A stretch of DNA of 64,000 bases, taken from assembly GCA_009809945.1 (NCBI GenBank), contig WTPW01001235.1:119560-183559 (forward strand). The letters are read 5' to 3'. This DNA is from Gigaspora margarita (lineage: Eukaryota > Glomeromycota > Glomeromycetes > Diversisporales > Gigasporaceae). The number at the start of each line of letters is the position of its first letter. Positions within the stretch are counted from its first letter, which is position 1. Of this stretch, positions 34,915 through 45,039 are shown piece by piece. The notes under the pieces are model-generated. The model did not search any database. It was given only the letters and a program-made list of their open reading frames with translations, and had not been told where the DNA came from. Both the position numbers and the translations under genes were made by a program.

Positions 34915-35622
34915 TTTTTTTTTAACATTTAAAGACCGGGTACTATGGCCAGATTTTATTATGAGTTGTAGAGACGTAATATTTGTTACATGAATGAGGA
35001 TACAACTAGCCACACGTGCACTTTTGGTGCCTAATTTAAGTAGTCCGCCCAAAGGTTCTACACTAGCTGCCATACCTACGGCCTGACTACGGAAGTTGCC
35101 TATTTAAACCCTCTGGTTCACGATCCTCCTATTACTACCCGATGCACTACATATATGTAAATATTATAGGGCCCCGACCCTTTTAGATAATATGGCCTAA
35201 GGGCTACTTTACCCTTGTACCAACTGCCTACTATAGTTTCTTCTGTGTCCCATTCCACTTCTGAACATGGATTTAGTGACATAAGCCACCTGCCCTTATT
35301 AGGTTCATTCTGATTCTGGCCACCCACCTCTTCCGGTAGTGCCATCATAGATCATCACTATTACCTCCTAATTCAGAACTTGCCAAACAGGTTTCCATTT
35401 CTCTAGTTCTCTAGATTTGTGGTATAACATTAACACCATTGCGCTGAAGCTCCCATTCGAGATGGTGGAACCAAGGTAACAGGTTTTACAACCCAACTAA
35501 TATGAGCTACACAGTTACCAAACACAGGCCTATTGTCCAAAGCGTCAACAGTGGGATTTGAACTGTCAACCTGCCGCTTGGGGGGTAACACCTTGACAAC
35601 TTCTCTAAGGTGCCACACCCTA
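34915..35622 (-). mobile_element. tRNA-derived SINE with 15-bp target duplication
   Basis: CAGAAGTTATTACCT flanks the insertion exactly (34900-34914 and 35623-35637). On the minus strand the element starts TAGGGTGTGGCACCTTAGAG. It has an A-box-like TGGCACCTTAGAG, and about 50 bases further the B-box-like AGTTCAAATCCCA, then ~550 bp of body and an A tail (the T run at 34913-34924 on the plus strand). This is the standard layout of a tRNA-derived SINE moved by a LINE. It is noticeably less AT-rich than its surroundings. The open frames within it (35118-35348, 35430-35618) are not genes. Confidence 0.82.
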
Positions 35623-35704
35623 CAGAAGTTATTACCTATTAAATATTCTATATATATTTAATAATAAATTCAAATATGCGCAAAGACTTATATTTTGCAT
35701 AAAT

Positions 35705-35832
35705 GATGATATCTTGTGATTTAGTGATCGGAATTGGGCAAATTTTATACCATTTAATTCGTCTCGATGAGACGAATCGAATGGTATAAAATTTATCCAA
35801 TTCTGATTACTAGATCACAAGATATATCACCT
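35705..35832. repeat. Palindromic module A, copy 1
   Basis: ATATCTTGTGATTTAGTGAT, then AATTCGTCTCGATGAGACGA at the axis, then the inverse arm ending ATCACAAGATAT. Further copies lie at 37535-37665, 39485-39610, 39685-39800, 40235-40340 and 40425-40540. Confidence 0.7.
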
Positions 35833-35857
35833 GGCCACAATACCCCCTTTTACCTTA

Positions 35858-36161
35858 TGGTGATGAAATTATTTTGAGTTTTGGGACCCGAAATTAAAAA
35901 ATTTTCCTGAATTTGTTTTTGATCTATTTTACTTAAAACCTGAAATTTTTGTTTCTTTTTTTGAATAGATGAAATTATAAGGAACATAAATATATAAATT
36001 TTATTTGCTCTTCCTTATAAAAAATTTTAATTTATTTTACAAAACCTGAAATAGGCATTTTTCAAAATCAATTTTGGCGGCATCTATGTACCCTCTATTC
36101 TTAAAAATAATAAGTAAGTAATTTCTCTTCTAGTTAATTATAGTTATATTTTTATAAAATT
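35858..36161. other. AT-rich intergenic DNA before a family R insertion
   Basis: No gene or repeat was recognised. The last 15 bases (36147-36161) are the target duplication of the following retroelement. Confidence 0.4.
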
Positions 36162-37213
36162 TTTTTTTTTCCTTTGACAATCATGCTCTATTTATTAGAT
36201 ATTATTGACGCATACAAAATACACAACAAGAAATATATCTAGACTATAATAGGCTGCAACCCGGCTGCCACAAATTGGTGCCCAAGTAGGATTGTCGCAC
36301 TGGTGTTTGTCAAACGAAAGCGACTATGATCTTTTGTCATAAGTACATCTTTCGAATATAACAAGGTACCCAGTTACCACTTTATAAACCATTCCTTCAA
36401 AAAAACTTTATCCCTGAGCTTCTCATAAAGATAAAGAAAAAGAAAGGGAAAAATCTTAAAGGGGGAAAGAACTACAAAATGAAAACCAACAAACAAAACC
36501 AAAAAAGAAAATTCTAAGAAAAAGAAACACACAAAAGAAAAACCAAAGATAAAGAAATAAAAGAATAGAAAATGAAGGTGTTACTACGTCTAAAACACTA
36601 TGACGGTAAAAATTATATAATACTGCATAGGTAAAATCTATGCCTAGTATTATAATACAAAAAAGAAAATTCTAGAATTTATTTCCTCTGATCAACCAAC
36701 TCCTATGCGTTGCAACTTCATTACACGTTATTCCTGTTTACTACTTTATGTGCCTTCTTCCCGATTAGGATAGGAACAACAATGTTGATCTTTTGGAGGG
36801 GGTACACTGAATTTCCCACTTTTTTGCCAAAATTCTAGTCGTAAAAAGCTCAGCGAGAATATGGTAGAAGGAGTTCGTAAATTTTCTCTTGGACTTGCAT
36901 CAAAAAACCTTAAAGAGAGTATTAAAAAACTCATTTCCTTTTAGTTCACTGCCTAGCCAACCAAGGTATCTTCGTTGACAGAAGGTCCAACCTCTACCAG
37001 AATTTCTTGTACCAAGGGCACCCACTGCTAGTTATCTTGCACAACCGACACTTCTGGCTTGCTTGCTGAATATATAAAGGAGTCCCACTTAATAGTGTTG
37101 ACCTTTATATGAACCAATATATGAAGTTGCTTCGTCTATTACTAAAAGAATTTTTTGTTTTATGTTTGCTTAGAATTTTGGTGCAAGTGATCGTCGGGAA
37201 GAGTTAAATCCTC
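36162..37213 (-). mobile_element. Retroelement family R, copy 1, with 15-bp target duplication
   Basis: TATTTTTATAAAATT flanks the insertion on both sides (36147-36161 and 37214-37228). A poly(T) run at 36161-36171 is the A tail of a minus-strand element, so this is a non-LTR insertion of 1052 bp. The 5' end is near CACTTGCACCAAAATTC and the 3' part carries CTTGGGCACCAATTTG. A central minus-strand frame (36746-36934) contains SGKFSVPPPKDQHC, similar to SGHFSLPPPKDRNV in copy 3. I do not recognise the protein. No reverse transcriptase is encoded, so mobilisation in trans is likely. Confidence 0.75.
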
Positions 37214-37348
37214 TATTTTTATAAAATTATATTTGAACTATACTTAATAAAGAATAAATTATTTCAAAAAAATCTTTATGTTTTAGATATAAATAATTAG
37301 TATATAAAAACTAATATTAAAAAACAGAAGCATTATGAATACAGTAAA

Positions 37349-37715
37349 TAATTTTTGATCTACTTGGTTTGTTTTGAATGATTTTACTACCAAATAACTG
37401 TCTCAATAAGACAATTCTAACAAGTACAAAATCATTAAAATCCAATTACAAGATTTCAAGATTATTAAAAATTAATATAGAAAAATTTTCAAATTCTATA
37501 CATATTTAAAAATATATACAAAAATTTATATTTTGTATAAATAATAATATCTTGTGATCTAGTAATCAGAATTGGATAAATTTTATACTATTCAATTCAT
37601 CTCAAAGAGACAAATTGAATGGTATCAAAATTATTCAATTCCAATTACTAGATCATATAAAATATCTTATCTGATTATAATACCTCCCTATCTACAATGA
37701 TTTATATATAAAAAA
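37349..37715. repeat. Degenerate module B half plus module A
   Basis: 37349-37470 matches the left arm of module B (TTTTGATCTACTTGGTTTG, TTTTACTACCAAATAAC). 37535-37665 is a module A palindrome (CAATTCATCTCAAAGAGACA at the axis). The end, GATTATAATACCTCCCTATC, resembles the AGGT-ended element terminus. It is a decayed copy of the same element type. Confidence 0.55.
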
Positions 37716-38231
37716 AACTTTTCACATCTGACTTAATATTTACTTGTATTTGGTATTATATAAAATTGTAGTCTAATTTGTAAAATGCGATTTTATGGTT
37801 GTAATAATCTTGATTACTATTATGCTATTCTAGCAACAAAGTTCTGGTAAAATAGCAAAGCTCTAAAAATTGTAAAACTCTAGTGACTCAACTTAGAAAA
37901 AAAGATATGTTAGTATAAAAAATGAGAAAACAAAAAAGAAAAAAAACAAAAAAAAACTTTTTAGAAAAAAGTAAGCATAACTTCAAAATGACTCTGGGCC
38001 TAGAAAAAAACAAAAAAACAAGCAATTATTATTATTTATATACAATTGCCAATTTTTAAAATAATTGGTCAATCATATAAGGGTTGCTAAAGTACCAAGT
38101 TACTATTGTCTTTTTGCTAATAATTAATTAAATTTATTTAATTATATATTATTTCAAATTTATAAAACATTTATACTTACTGACTAATTTAATTATTTAT
38201 AAATAATTAGATAATATTTATTTTAAATAAA
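37716..38231. other. AT-rich DNA including host repeat H
   Basis: 38140-38215 carries TTTCAAATTTATAAAACATT and then ACTTACTGACTAATTTAATT, a dispersed AT-rich repeat also found around 41998-42077, 50330-50480 and 51060-51130. No gene is supported. Confidence 0.45.
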
Positions 38232-38935
38232 GATCTGCCAATCATCTAGTGCAAAATCATAGTGTAATGTAATGCAGATCTAATATTTATTATATAGAGT
38301 ATAAATGCCAAGTGTCTTTAAGGAAATTTTTTTTTGTACTAAGTTAATAGCTAATGCCCACTAATTAAAAGTTGTAGAGCTCACTGAGATGCATCTAAAG
38401 AAGGTAAGATCATCAAAATTGGTCTAGTAGTTGCTATGATATCTTTAAAAAATGATTGGCTGAATATATAGTCAGACCTCTCTAAATGCAAACCCTTTAA
38501 ATGCATAACCTCTCTAAATACATACCTTGATTTGGTCCCAACTTATATATTACTTATAGATTTTTACTTTCCTAAATGCAATACCTCTCTAAATGCAAGG
38601 TTTTTTATTGGTCCTTCGCCATATATTTAGAGAGGTCTAACTGTATAAAATTACATATAAACAATAGTTTGTTTACATAGTAATTTTATATAGTTGTCCA
38701 ATCATTTTTTAAAGATATCTCAGCAACTACTAGACCAATTTGGACGATCTCACCTCCTTTAGATGCATCTTAGTGAGTTCTACAACTTTCAATTAGTGGG
38801 CATTAGCTATTAACTTAGTATGAAAAAAAATTTATTTCAAAAAATCTTGGCATTTTCTGCTTATATAATTTACATAGTGATCTGCATCATATTATACTAT
38901 GATCTTGTACCAGATGACTAGTGGATCATCAATTT
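38232..38935. mobile_element. Large palindromic element with nested pogo MITE
   Basis: The arms 38232-38457 and 38695-38930 are inverted copies. Paired landmarks are CCCACTAATTAAAAGTTGTAG with CTACAACTTTCAATTAGTGGG (shared over ~20 bases), and GATGCATCTAAAG with its inverse. A pogo-type MITE interrupts the loop. It is non-coding. Confidence 0.65.
38469..38643. mobile_element. Pogo-type MITE, TA target, copy 2
   Basis: A 175-bp element with ends TAGTCAGACCTCTCTAAATG and TTTAGAGAGGTCTAACTG, flanked by TA. Internal direct repeats of CCTCTCTAAATGCA lie near both ends. It matches the element at 6997-7097. Confidence 0.7.
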
Positions 38936-39449
38936 CTTATATATTATTTCAAATTTATAAAGTTTTTTTTCTTTGACAATTATGTGCTATTTTTATTAAA
39001 GAAATTATATTACTGTTATATAATATATCTATCTAAACTATAATAGGCATATACCCGGCTTGCCCAAATAGTGCCCAAGTATAATTGTCATATTGATATT
39101 TGCCAAATAGAGCTGCATAGATATACTATCATACAACAAACTCTAATATAATTAGGTACACAACTACCTCTTAATAATCCAATCCTTTTAAAATTCCTTC
39201 TCTAAGCTTCTTATAAAAAAGAATAACATAAAAGGAGAATTAAAAGGAGAAGAACAACAAAAGAATATAAACAACTAACTAAAAAAAACTAATCAAATAT
39301 TCAATCCAAAAGAAAAATGAATCAAAAAAAGAAAAATAAAAAAAAAATACTAGAAAAAAATGAAAATAAAGATGCAAATATGTCTACTACTCAACGATAA
39401 AATTATATAACATTGCATAAGGAAAATCTTCTCAAAGTGTTATATATTA

Positions 39450-40584
39450 GGTGGATATGAGTATTATGGCGCACTACCAATTATGGCGCACTACCGATAT
39501 CTTATGATCTACCAATCAGAATTCTGCGATTTTGGTACCAATCGATTCGTCTCAGTGAGACGAATTGATTGGTACCAAAATCATAGAACTCTGACTGGTG
39601 GAACACAAGATATTACCATTAAAGTAATATTTAAAGCAAATATGGTATTATGGCAATAAAAGTATTGCAGTGTAAAGCAATATCTTGTGAACCATTGATC
39701 AGAATCGTGTAATTTTGTCACCATTCGACTCNTCTCATCGAGACGAATCGAATGGTACCAAAATCACACGATTCTGATCGATACTTCTCAAGATATTATA
39801 ATTTAACCAAAATAAGCTGCGCAAAGCAAATTTTAAAATTAACATAAAATAATGAATAACTCTTGGTAGGACAGTCCGTTTTCGATACTTTTACCACCAA
39901 AATGTCCGCCTTGAAGAGGCGATTCCAACAAGCCCAAACTCGCTAAAATCCAATCACGGGATCATGGGATCGTTAAGGTTTTATTATTGTTTTGATGAAA
40001 ATATATAAGTTTAACTAATTAAATTTTCATCAAAAACAATACAAAAACCTTAGCAATCCCATGATCCCGTAATTGGATTTTAGCGAGCTTGGGCTTGTTG
40101 GAATCGCCTCTTCAAGGCGGACATTTTGGTGGTAAAATTATCGAAAACGGACTGTCTTACCAAGAGTTATTCATTATTTTATGTTAATTTTAAAATTTGC
40201 TTTGCGCAGCTTATTTTGGTTAAATTATGATATATCGAGAAATATCAGCCAAAATCACATGATTGTGGTACCATTCGATTCGTCTCAATGAGACGAATCG
40301 AATAGTATCAAAATTATTCGATTCTGATCAATAGATCTCAATAGATCATGAAAAATAGTATGTGCACCATAATTGGTACCTGCATTATAATTTATTATTT
40401 TACCTTGTAATTTTTAATTAACGATATCTTATGATCTAGTGATTAGAATTGAATGATTTTGGTACCATTCGATTCGCCTTGATGTGACGAATCCAATGGT
40501 ACCAAAATCATTTAATTCTGATCGATACATCATGTATTATTAGCCAAAATACTTAACTGCGCCATAATACCCATATCCACCTTA
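39450..40584. mobile_element. AGGTGG-ended DNA element with multiple palindromic modules
   Basis: Ends AGGTGGATATGAGTATTATG and the inverse of AAGGTGGATATGGGTATTAT. It holds four module A palindromes (39485-39610, 39685-39800, 40235-40340, 40425-40540) and a complete module B palindrome (39850-40183) at its centre, so most of it can fold. No reading frame of note. It is inserted in family R copy 2. An ambiguous base is present at 39732. Confidence 0.65.
39850..40183. repeat. Palindromic module B, copy 3
   Basis: Nearly perfect arms of about 160 bp. AACTCTTGGTAGGACAGTCC and AAAATGTCCGCCTTGAAGAG on the left are mirrored by CTCTTCAAGGCGGACATTTT and GGACTGTCTTACCAAGAGTT on the right. It is the best-preserved copy of the module. 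Confidence 0.8.
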
Positions 40585-41037
40585 CATAAAGAGAATACAA
40601 ACTACATCTAAAATTAATACTAGATAAGAAATTTATTTATGTACCCTTCTAGATCCCAAAACATATTATTTATTGTTTATTTGTATATAGCAACCAAATG
40701 TACTTGTGATGGGCTAGTTCCAATTTGAAAATGTATTTCCAATTTAAAAGATATAAACATTGCTAATTTTTTGAAGAAGATATGTTAGGATGCCCACTTT
40801 TTGATAAAATTTTAAAAAAACCCAAAAAGACAAGAGAGCAGTAGAGATATAGTACTAAACAAAAAGAAGTTAGTAGGAGTTATGCTATATAATAATATAT
40901 CTCAAAACTAAACTTCAAGGTCTATGCTTACTACTTCTTTGCTTGATAGTAACAAAGTCTAACTGGGTGAACTATTTATCAAGTTCTTCAAAAAATGTCC
41001 AAGGTTCCTTCTTCTTGCAGTATTTTAGTTTTTCAAT

Positions 41038-41867
41038 TAGTGATTGAACCCATTCAAAAAATTATGGGCTGGGTGACCCATCGGGTCAACCTGTGGGTCA
41101 CCCAAGTTGATCAAAGGGTTAACCAGACCACAGGTGACCCAGTTGCTCTGGATAGGTTGATCGATGAACATATATAATTGGTTAATACATTTAAATTGTA
41201 ATAAATATACAGTCACCTCTCACTATACCAAACGGCCTATTCTAGGATATGTCTATTCAATATTATACTTATTATAATATAATTTACAGTATAACTCTTT
41301 CAAACTGATCCTGCCAAAATTGATAACCTGTAACTGATAAATTAATATAAGCTAATCAAACAAATAGAAGAAATAGAGAGAAAAGAGAAAGAGAGAGAAG
41401 AGAAAGAGAGAGAAAGGAGAGAGAAAAAGAGAGGAGAGAAAAAGAGAAGAGAGGCGTAAAAATAGTGGAAAATGGCTTTTTTTTTTTTTTTAAAGGATTA
41501 GTTCAGGACCCGAAATATCTACAAAAGGGTAAGGTTTTATAAAATTACTAAATATAGAAAGATCTGCAAGAAAAAGGCAAAAATAAGCAAAAAAATTACT
41601 ATAAAAAGAAATAATCTGCACAAAAAAGGCCAAAAATAAGCAAACTAATTACTATAAAAAGAAATAATCTGCACAAAAAAGGCCAAAAATAAGCAAACTA
41701 AAACCTTACCCCTCTCTATATATTTTGGGGTCCTATTAGTTCACTATAAATCTTGAAATTATTATGGGTTGACTTACCTGTTTCTAACTAGGTTGCTAGA
41801 TACTCAACCTGGGTCACCCACCTACCTGTAAGTAACCCAGGTGGCAGTCATCTAGGTCAAAAAACTA
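41038..41867. mobile_element. hAT-type element with TGGGTCACCC subterminal repeats
   Basis: Exact 8-bp duplication TTTTCAAT (41030-41037 and 41868-41875). The ends TAGTGATTGAACCC and GGTCAAAAAACTA are imperfect inverted repeats. Subterminal GGGTCACCC/GGGTGACCC motifs recur at 41065-41140 and 41808-41860. A purine microsatellite (AGAGAGAAA)n lies at 41385-41455, and a hAT MITE sits at 41505-41734. It is inserted in family R copy 2. The small frame 40995-41177 spans the junction and is not a gene. Confidence 0.8.
41505..41734. mobile_element. hAT-type MITE with AGGACCC ends, nested
   Basis: A 230-bp element with ends AGGACCCGAAATAT and ATATTTTGGGGTCCT. It has an exact 8-bp duplication ATTAGTTC (41497-41504 and 41735-41742). 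The core is a ~59-bp tandem repeat containing AAAAAAGGCCAAAAATAAGC and GAAATAATCTGCAC, with about three units. It is nested in 41038-41867. Confidence 0.87.
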
Positions 41868-42146
41868 TTTTCAATAGTCTTTTTAGTTGTTGTTTGGTAG
41901 AGCCTATTTTCTATTTTATAAGTTAAATATATAGTTTTTATAGGTAAGCCATTTTGAAAAATTTGGTACAAGTGATTATTAAAAAAAGTTGTGTTATAAT
42001 TCAAAATTCATAAAATAATATTATACTTACTATATAATAATTTAATTATTTTAACCAATTAATAATTAATTAGATAATACACAGAAGATTTAGATAATGA
42101 TGGTCCTCTAACGTCTAATTAGAGGACTTCTGAATCTTGCAGAGCC

Positions 42147-42455
42147 ATGCAAGCTGGGCATACGGTGAGTGCTGTAGAAGTCAATATACTAAATATCTCA
42201 GAATCCATATCATCATCTCCCTCTGAGATATTATCTTCTAATATCAACAACAATCTAGTACTAACCTACCCTGATGATGAACTACTACCAGATGAAACTG
42301 ATACTACTAGTACTGATTCCAATACAACTCCTTTAGTAGAGGAAACTTCGACAAACCTATACTCAGATTCTTCTGAAATACATGACCCACTAGCATGCTA
42401 TAACGAATTCCTTTATCATTACAGATTCCAAACCCTTCCCGCACCAAAACTGTAG
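42147..42455 (+). pseudogene. LINE N-terminal Ser/Asp-rich segment
   Basis: A 102-residue open frame starting MQAGHTVSAVEVNILN, rich in Ser, Asp, Thr and Asn. It ends at a stop before the next frame and lies just inside the 5' end of the LINE. It has no zinc knuckle or other recognisable domain, so it is either the start of the LINE polyprotein in another frame or a short ORF1 remnant. Confidence 0.5.
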
Positions 42456-42490
42456 GTTCATTTTTAGAAGATATCCAAGAAAACTATCCT

Positions 42491-43635
42491 ATGTACTATT
42501 CCAACCAATATATTAGGATTTCTATAAAACCTNANCCANGAATTAGNTACTATTTTATNGAGGCACACATTTATTTGCCATATGAGNACTTTATACCAGG
42601 CCACTTCTTCTCACCCTTTGATGATCTACATGTTTTTTACAAACTTGANCTCAAATCATCTACTAGCTCTAACTTGCACTTTAGCAATAATAATAATATT
42701 CAAATTCCAAACTCTATAGATGACTTCTTTTATCCTACACTTTCTCCTACTTCATTACCTTATAATAATTTACCAACTGCAAACAACAATCTCATAATAC
42801 CTTCAAACTCACAATCTACTNATGATCTACACATTAATATTGCTACTCACAATGTTAAAGGTTTTAACTCAGCTTCTAAGAGACAAATATGGCAAGATTA
42901 CTGTATCAATCACAATATTTCTATTGCTTGTATCACAGAAACCAAAATTTCACACAAAACCAAACTCTCATTTTGTAACAATAATATGTATACATATTAT
43001 TGGGCTAATGTTGATAGTTCAATAGAAGGTGCTGCTATTATGATTCGTAACTATCTCAAACCTCATGATCATAGCAGCTATACACATCCAGGAGGTGCAG
43101 TTGCACTAGATCTCATTTTTAAAAGCAATATCAAATTACGAATTATTTCTGTTTATTTATCTTCAACTGATACTATTAAAAGAAATAATACTCAAAATAC
43201 TGTTATTAACTGGATTTTACAAGCTCGACAACTTAATCTTCATCCTATTATTCTTGGGTCTTTAATACTCAAAATAATACAATAAGCTCTTCTTCATCCA
43301 AATACAAACTTATCAACTTTCTGCATCATATAAATATGTTTGATATAGGTGCTCACTTTAACAATACACATTATACCTGGTCAAACAATTTAACTCATAG
43401 CAGAATAGACTATATATGGACAGACTCATTTAATATACAATTTATTCTTTCATATAACCTTGATAATAGCCAGACTAGTACTCTTAGTGACCATTCTATT
43501 CTTTTTTCTTCCTGGACATTTACTAATGCTTATAGCAAACCTCTTCGTATGCATACAGGCATTAGTCGAAGAATTTTTAACTACAAATCCATGTCATCAG
43601 ACCAGTGGACAGAGTTCTCAGAGCTTATTACTTAG
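42491..43635 (+). pseudogene. LINE AP-type endonuclease domain, frameshifted
   Basis: The first part (42491-43257) shows the N-terminal endonuclease motif INIATHNVKGF, the catalytic-type CITETK, and later HPIILG, which should lead into a GDFN motif. A frameshift near 43256-43260 falls exactly there and removes the motif. The domain then continues in another frame (to 43635) with SRIDYIW and the C-terminal catalytic-type LSDHSILF, and is closed by an in-frame TAG at 43633. The endonuclease nicks target DNA in an active LINE; this copy is not functional. Confidence 0.82.
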
Positions 43636-45039
43636 CTATTTTTACAACATAATATACCTTCCTCAACAAATACTCATGAAAATATTGATACTACTTGGCA
43701 TAAAATTCAACACTCGATCCTACAAGCAGCAATTCAATTAATTCCTAACAAAATATCTCGCAAACGCAGCTACAACCACAAATATATACCACATTGTACT
43801 GCTCTTTATACTGGACTTAAAAAACTTGGCCATCTCATTAAAACTATAAAAAACAACTCAAATCTTTAACTTCCACATATTAACTCACATATTCTCTCTA
43901 TAAATTTTTATACCAAATGTAACCTGGATTTCCTTTTATCACTTGATCCTTCTAGTATTCAACCATGGCTTTAACATGCCTATAAAGCCTGGAAACAAGT
44001 CTCCCATGCTTATTAGTTAGAATACTCCCTTCTTCTTTGACAACAAATTAATCAAGCCTCTGAAAAATGATGTGAAACACTTATATCCAAACCTACACAA
44101 GCTATTAATAGTATTCTTGATCGATACCAACCTCCTATTCATTTCTCAAATATCAAACTTGATAACCAATTTGTTACAGATCCTAGCTCAATTAAACAGC
44201 ATGTTCAATCACATTACCATAATTGGACTGCTTACGGACCTATCAACCAACCTCTCTTTGACAACTTTTGGTATCAATACTATCAGCCACTTTCTCATAT
44301 TAATTACTGCCTGGTATACTTCTCTTACTGATACTATTATAGTAGAAGAAGTTCTCCAAACAATTTCTAAACTTCCAAATGGCAAAGCCTGTGGTCCTAC
44401 AGGAATTAGCTATGAAATGATTAAACATCTTGGTTTACATGGTATCACTACACTTACTGCTCTATTTAATCAATATTGTTTGAAAACCGTATTCCTAAAT
44501 TATGGAAACATGGAAGGATTTTTCCTATTCCTAAAAATAACACTTTCGAGGGTAATCTAAATCTTACAAGACCTATTAGCCTTATTGAACACATCAGAAA
44601 AATTTATATAAAAATCCTTACTAATAGACTAAATCAAGTTTTCTTACAACATACTATACTATCACCTTACAACTATGTTGCACTCCCAAACAATAGCACT
44701 TCTNTTCCTATTNATATTCTAAATAATTTAATAGAAGATGCAAATTGTAATCATAAAGAAATTTGNTTACTTTCTNAAGACATNAGCAAGGCCTATGATT
44801 CTGTCAATTTTACACTCTTCAAACATTCACTTTCTCATCTTAATCTACCATCTAGTATAATTAATATTCTTCTGGATCTACTTACTAATAGACAAAATCA
44901 AGTTATCACTAATATTGGCCTTACTGCACCTTATCAGGTTCATAATGGTATAGATCAAGGTAAAACTATTACTCCTCTTCTTTGGAGAATCTATTATGAT
45001 CCTTTAATTACCCATATTCATACCAATACACCTGGTTAG
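43636..45039 (+). pseudogene. LINE linker and N-terminal reverse transcriptase, multiply broken
   Basis: The frame used by the rest of the polyprotein is interrupted by stops at about 43867, 43972, 44014, 44038 and 44068 and by two compensating frameshifts (near 44325 and 44478). Reverse transcriptase motifs are visible: LPNGKACGPTGISYEMIK, FPIPK, RPISL, motif A DxSKAYDSVN (residues partly N), and motif B GIDQGKTITPLLW. An in-frame TAG at 45037 separates it from the catalytic motif C downstream. Confidence 0.82.

Larger units (their letters stand above)
34380..35857. mobile_element. AGGT-ended DNA element carrying palindromic modules
   Basis: Ends AGGTAAAAGGGGTATTATGG and the inverse of AGGTAAAAGGGGGTATTGTG, flanked by TA on both sides. 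It contains one copy of palindromic module B (34601-34914), a SINE inserted at 34915-35622, and one copy of module A (35705-35832, TCGTCTCGATGAGACGAATC). No transposase was recognised. The element at 39450-40584 has related ends and the same modules. Confidence 0.65.
38964..41999 (-). mobile_element. Retroelement family R, copy 2, interrupted by two DNA elements
   Basis: Family R sequence is found in three blocks: 38964-39449 (T run, CTTTGACAATTATG, AGTGCCCAAGTAT), 40585-41037 (ATGCCCACTTTTTG, GGAGTTATGCTATAT) and 41868-~41999 (AGAGCCTATTTTC, AATTTGGTACAAGTG). The order matches copy 1, so two insertions (39450-40584 and 41038-41867) split it. The flanks TTCAAATTTATAAA and TTCAAAATTCATAAA suggest a diverged target duplication within repeat H. 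Confidence 0.65.

Noticed and set aside
35118..35618. Two minus-strand frames in higher-GC DNA
   Set aside because: They fall inside the tRNA-headed SINE delimited by a 15-bp duplication, so a host gene is not needed to explain them.
41385..41455. Purine-rich tract as a promoter or nucleosome-free element
   Set aside because: It is a simple (AGAGAGAAA)n microsatellite inside a hAT element with no gene nearby.
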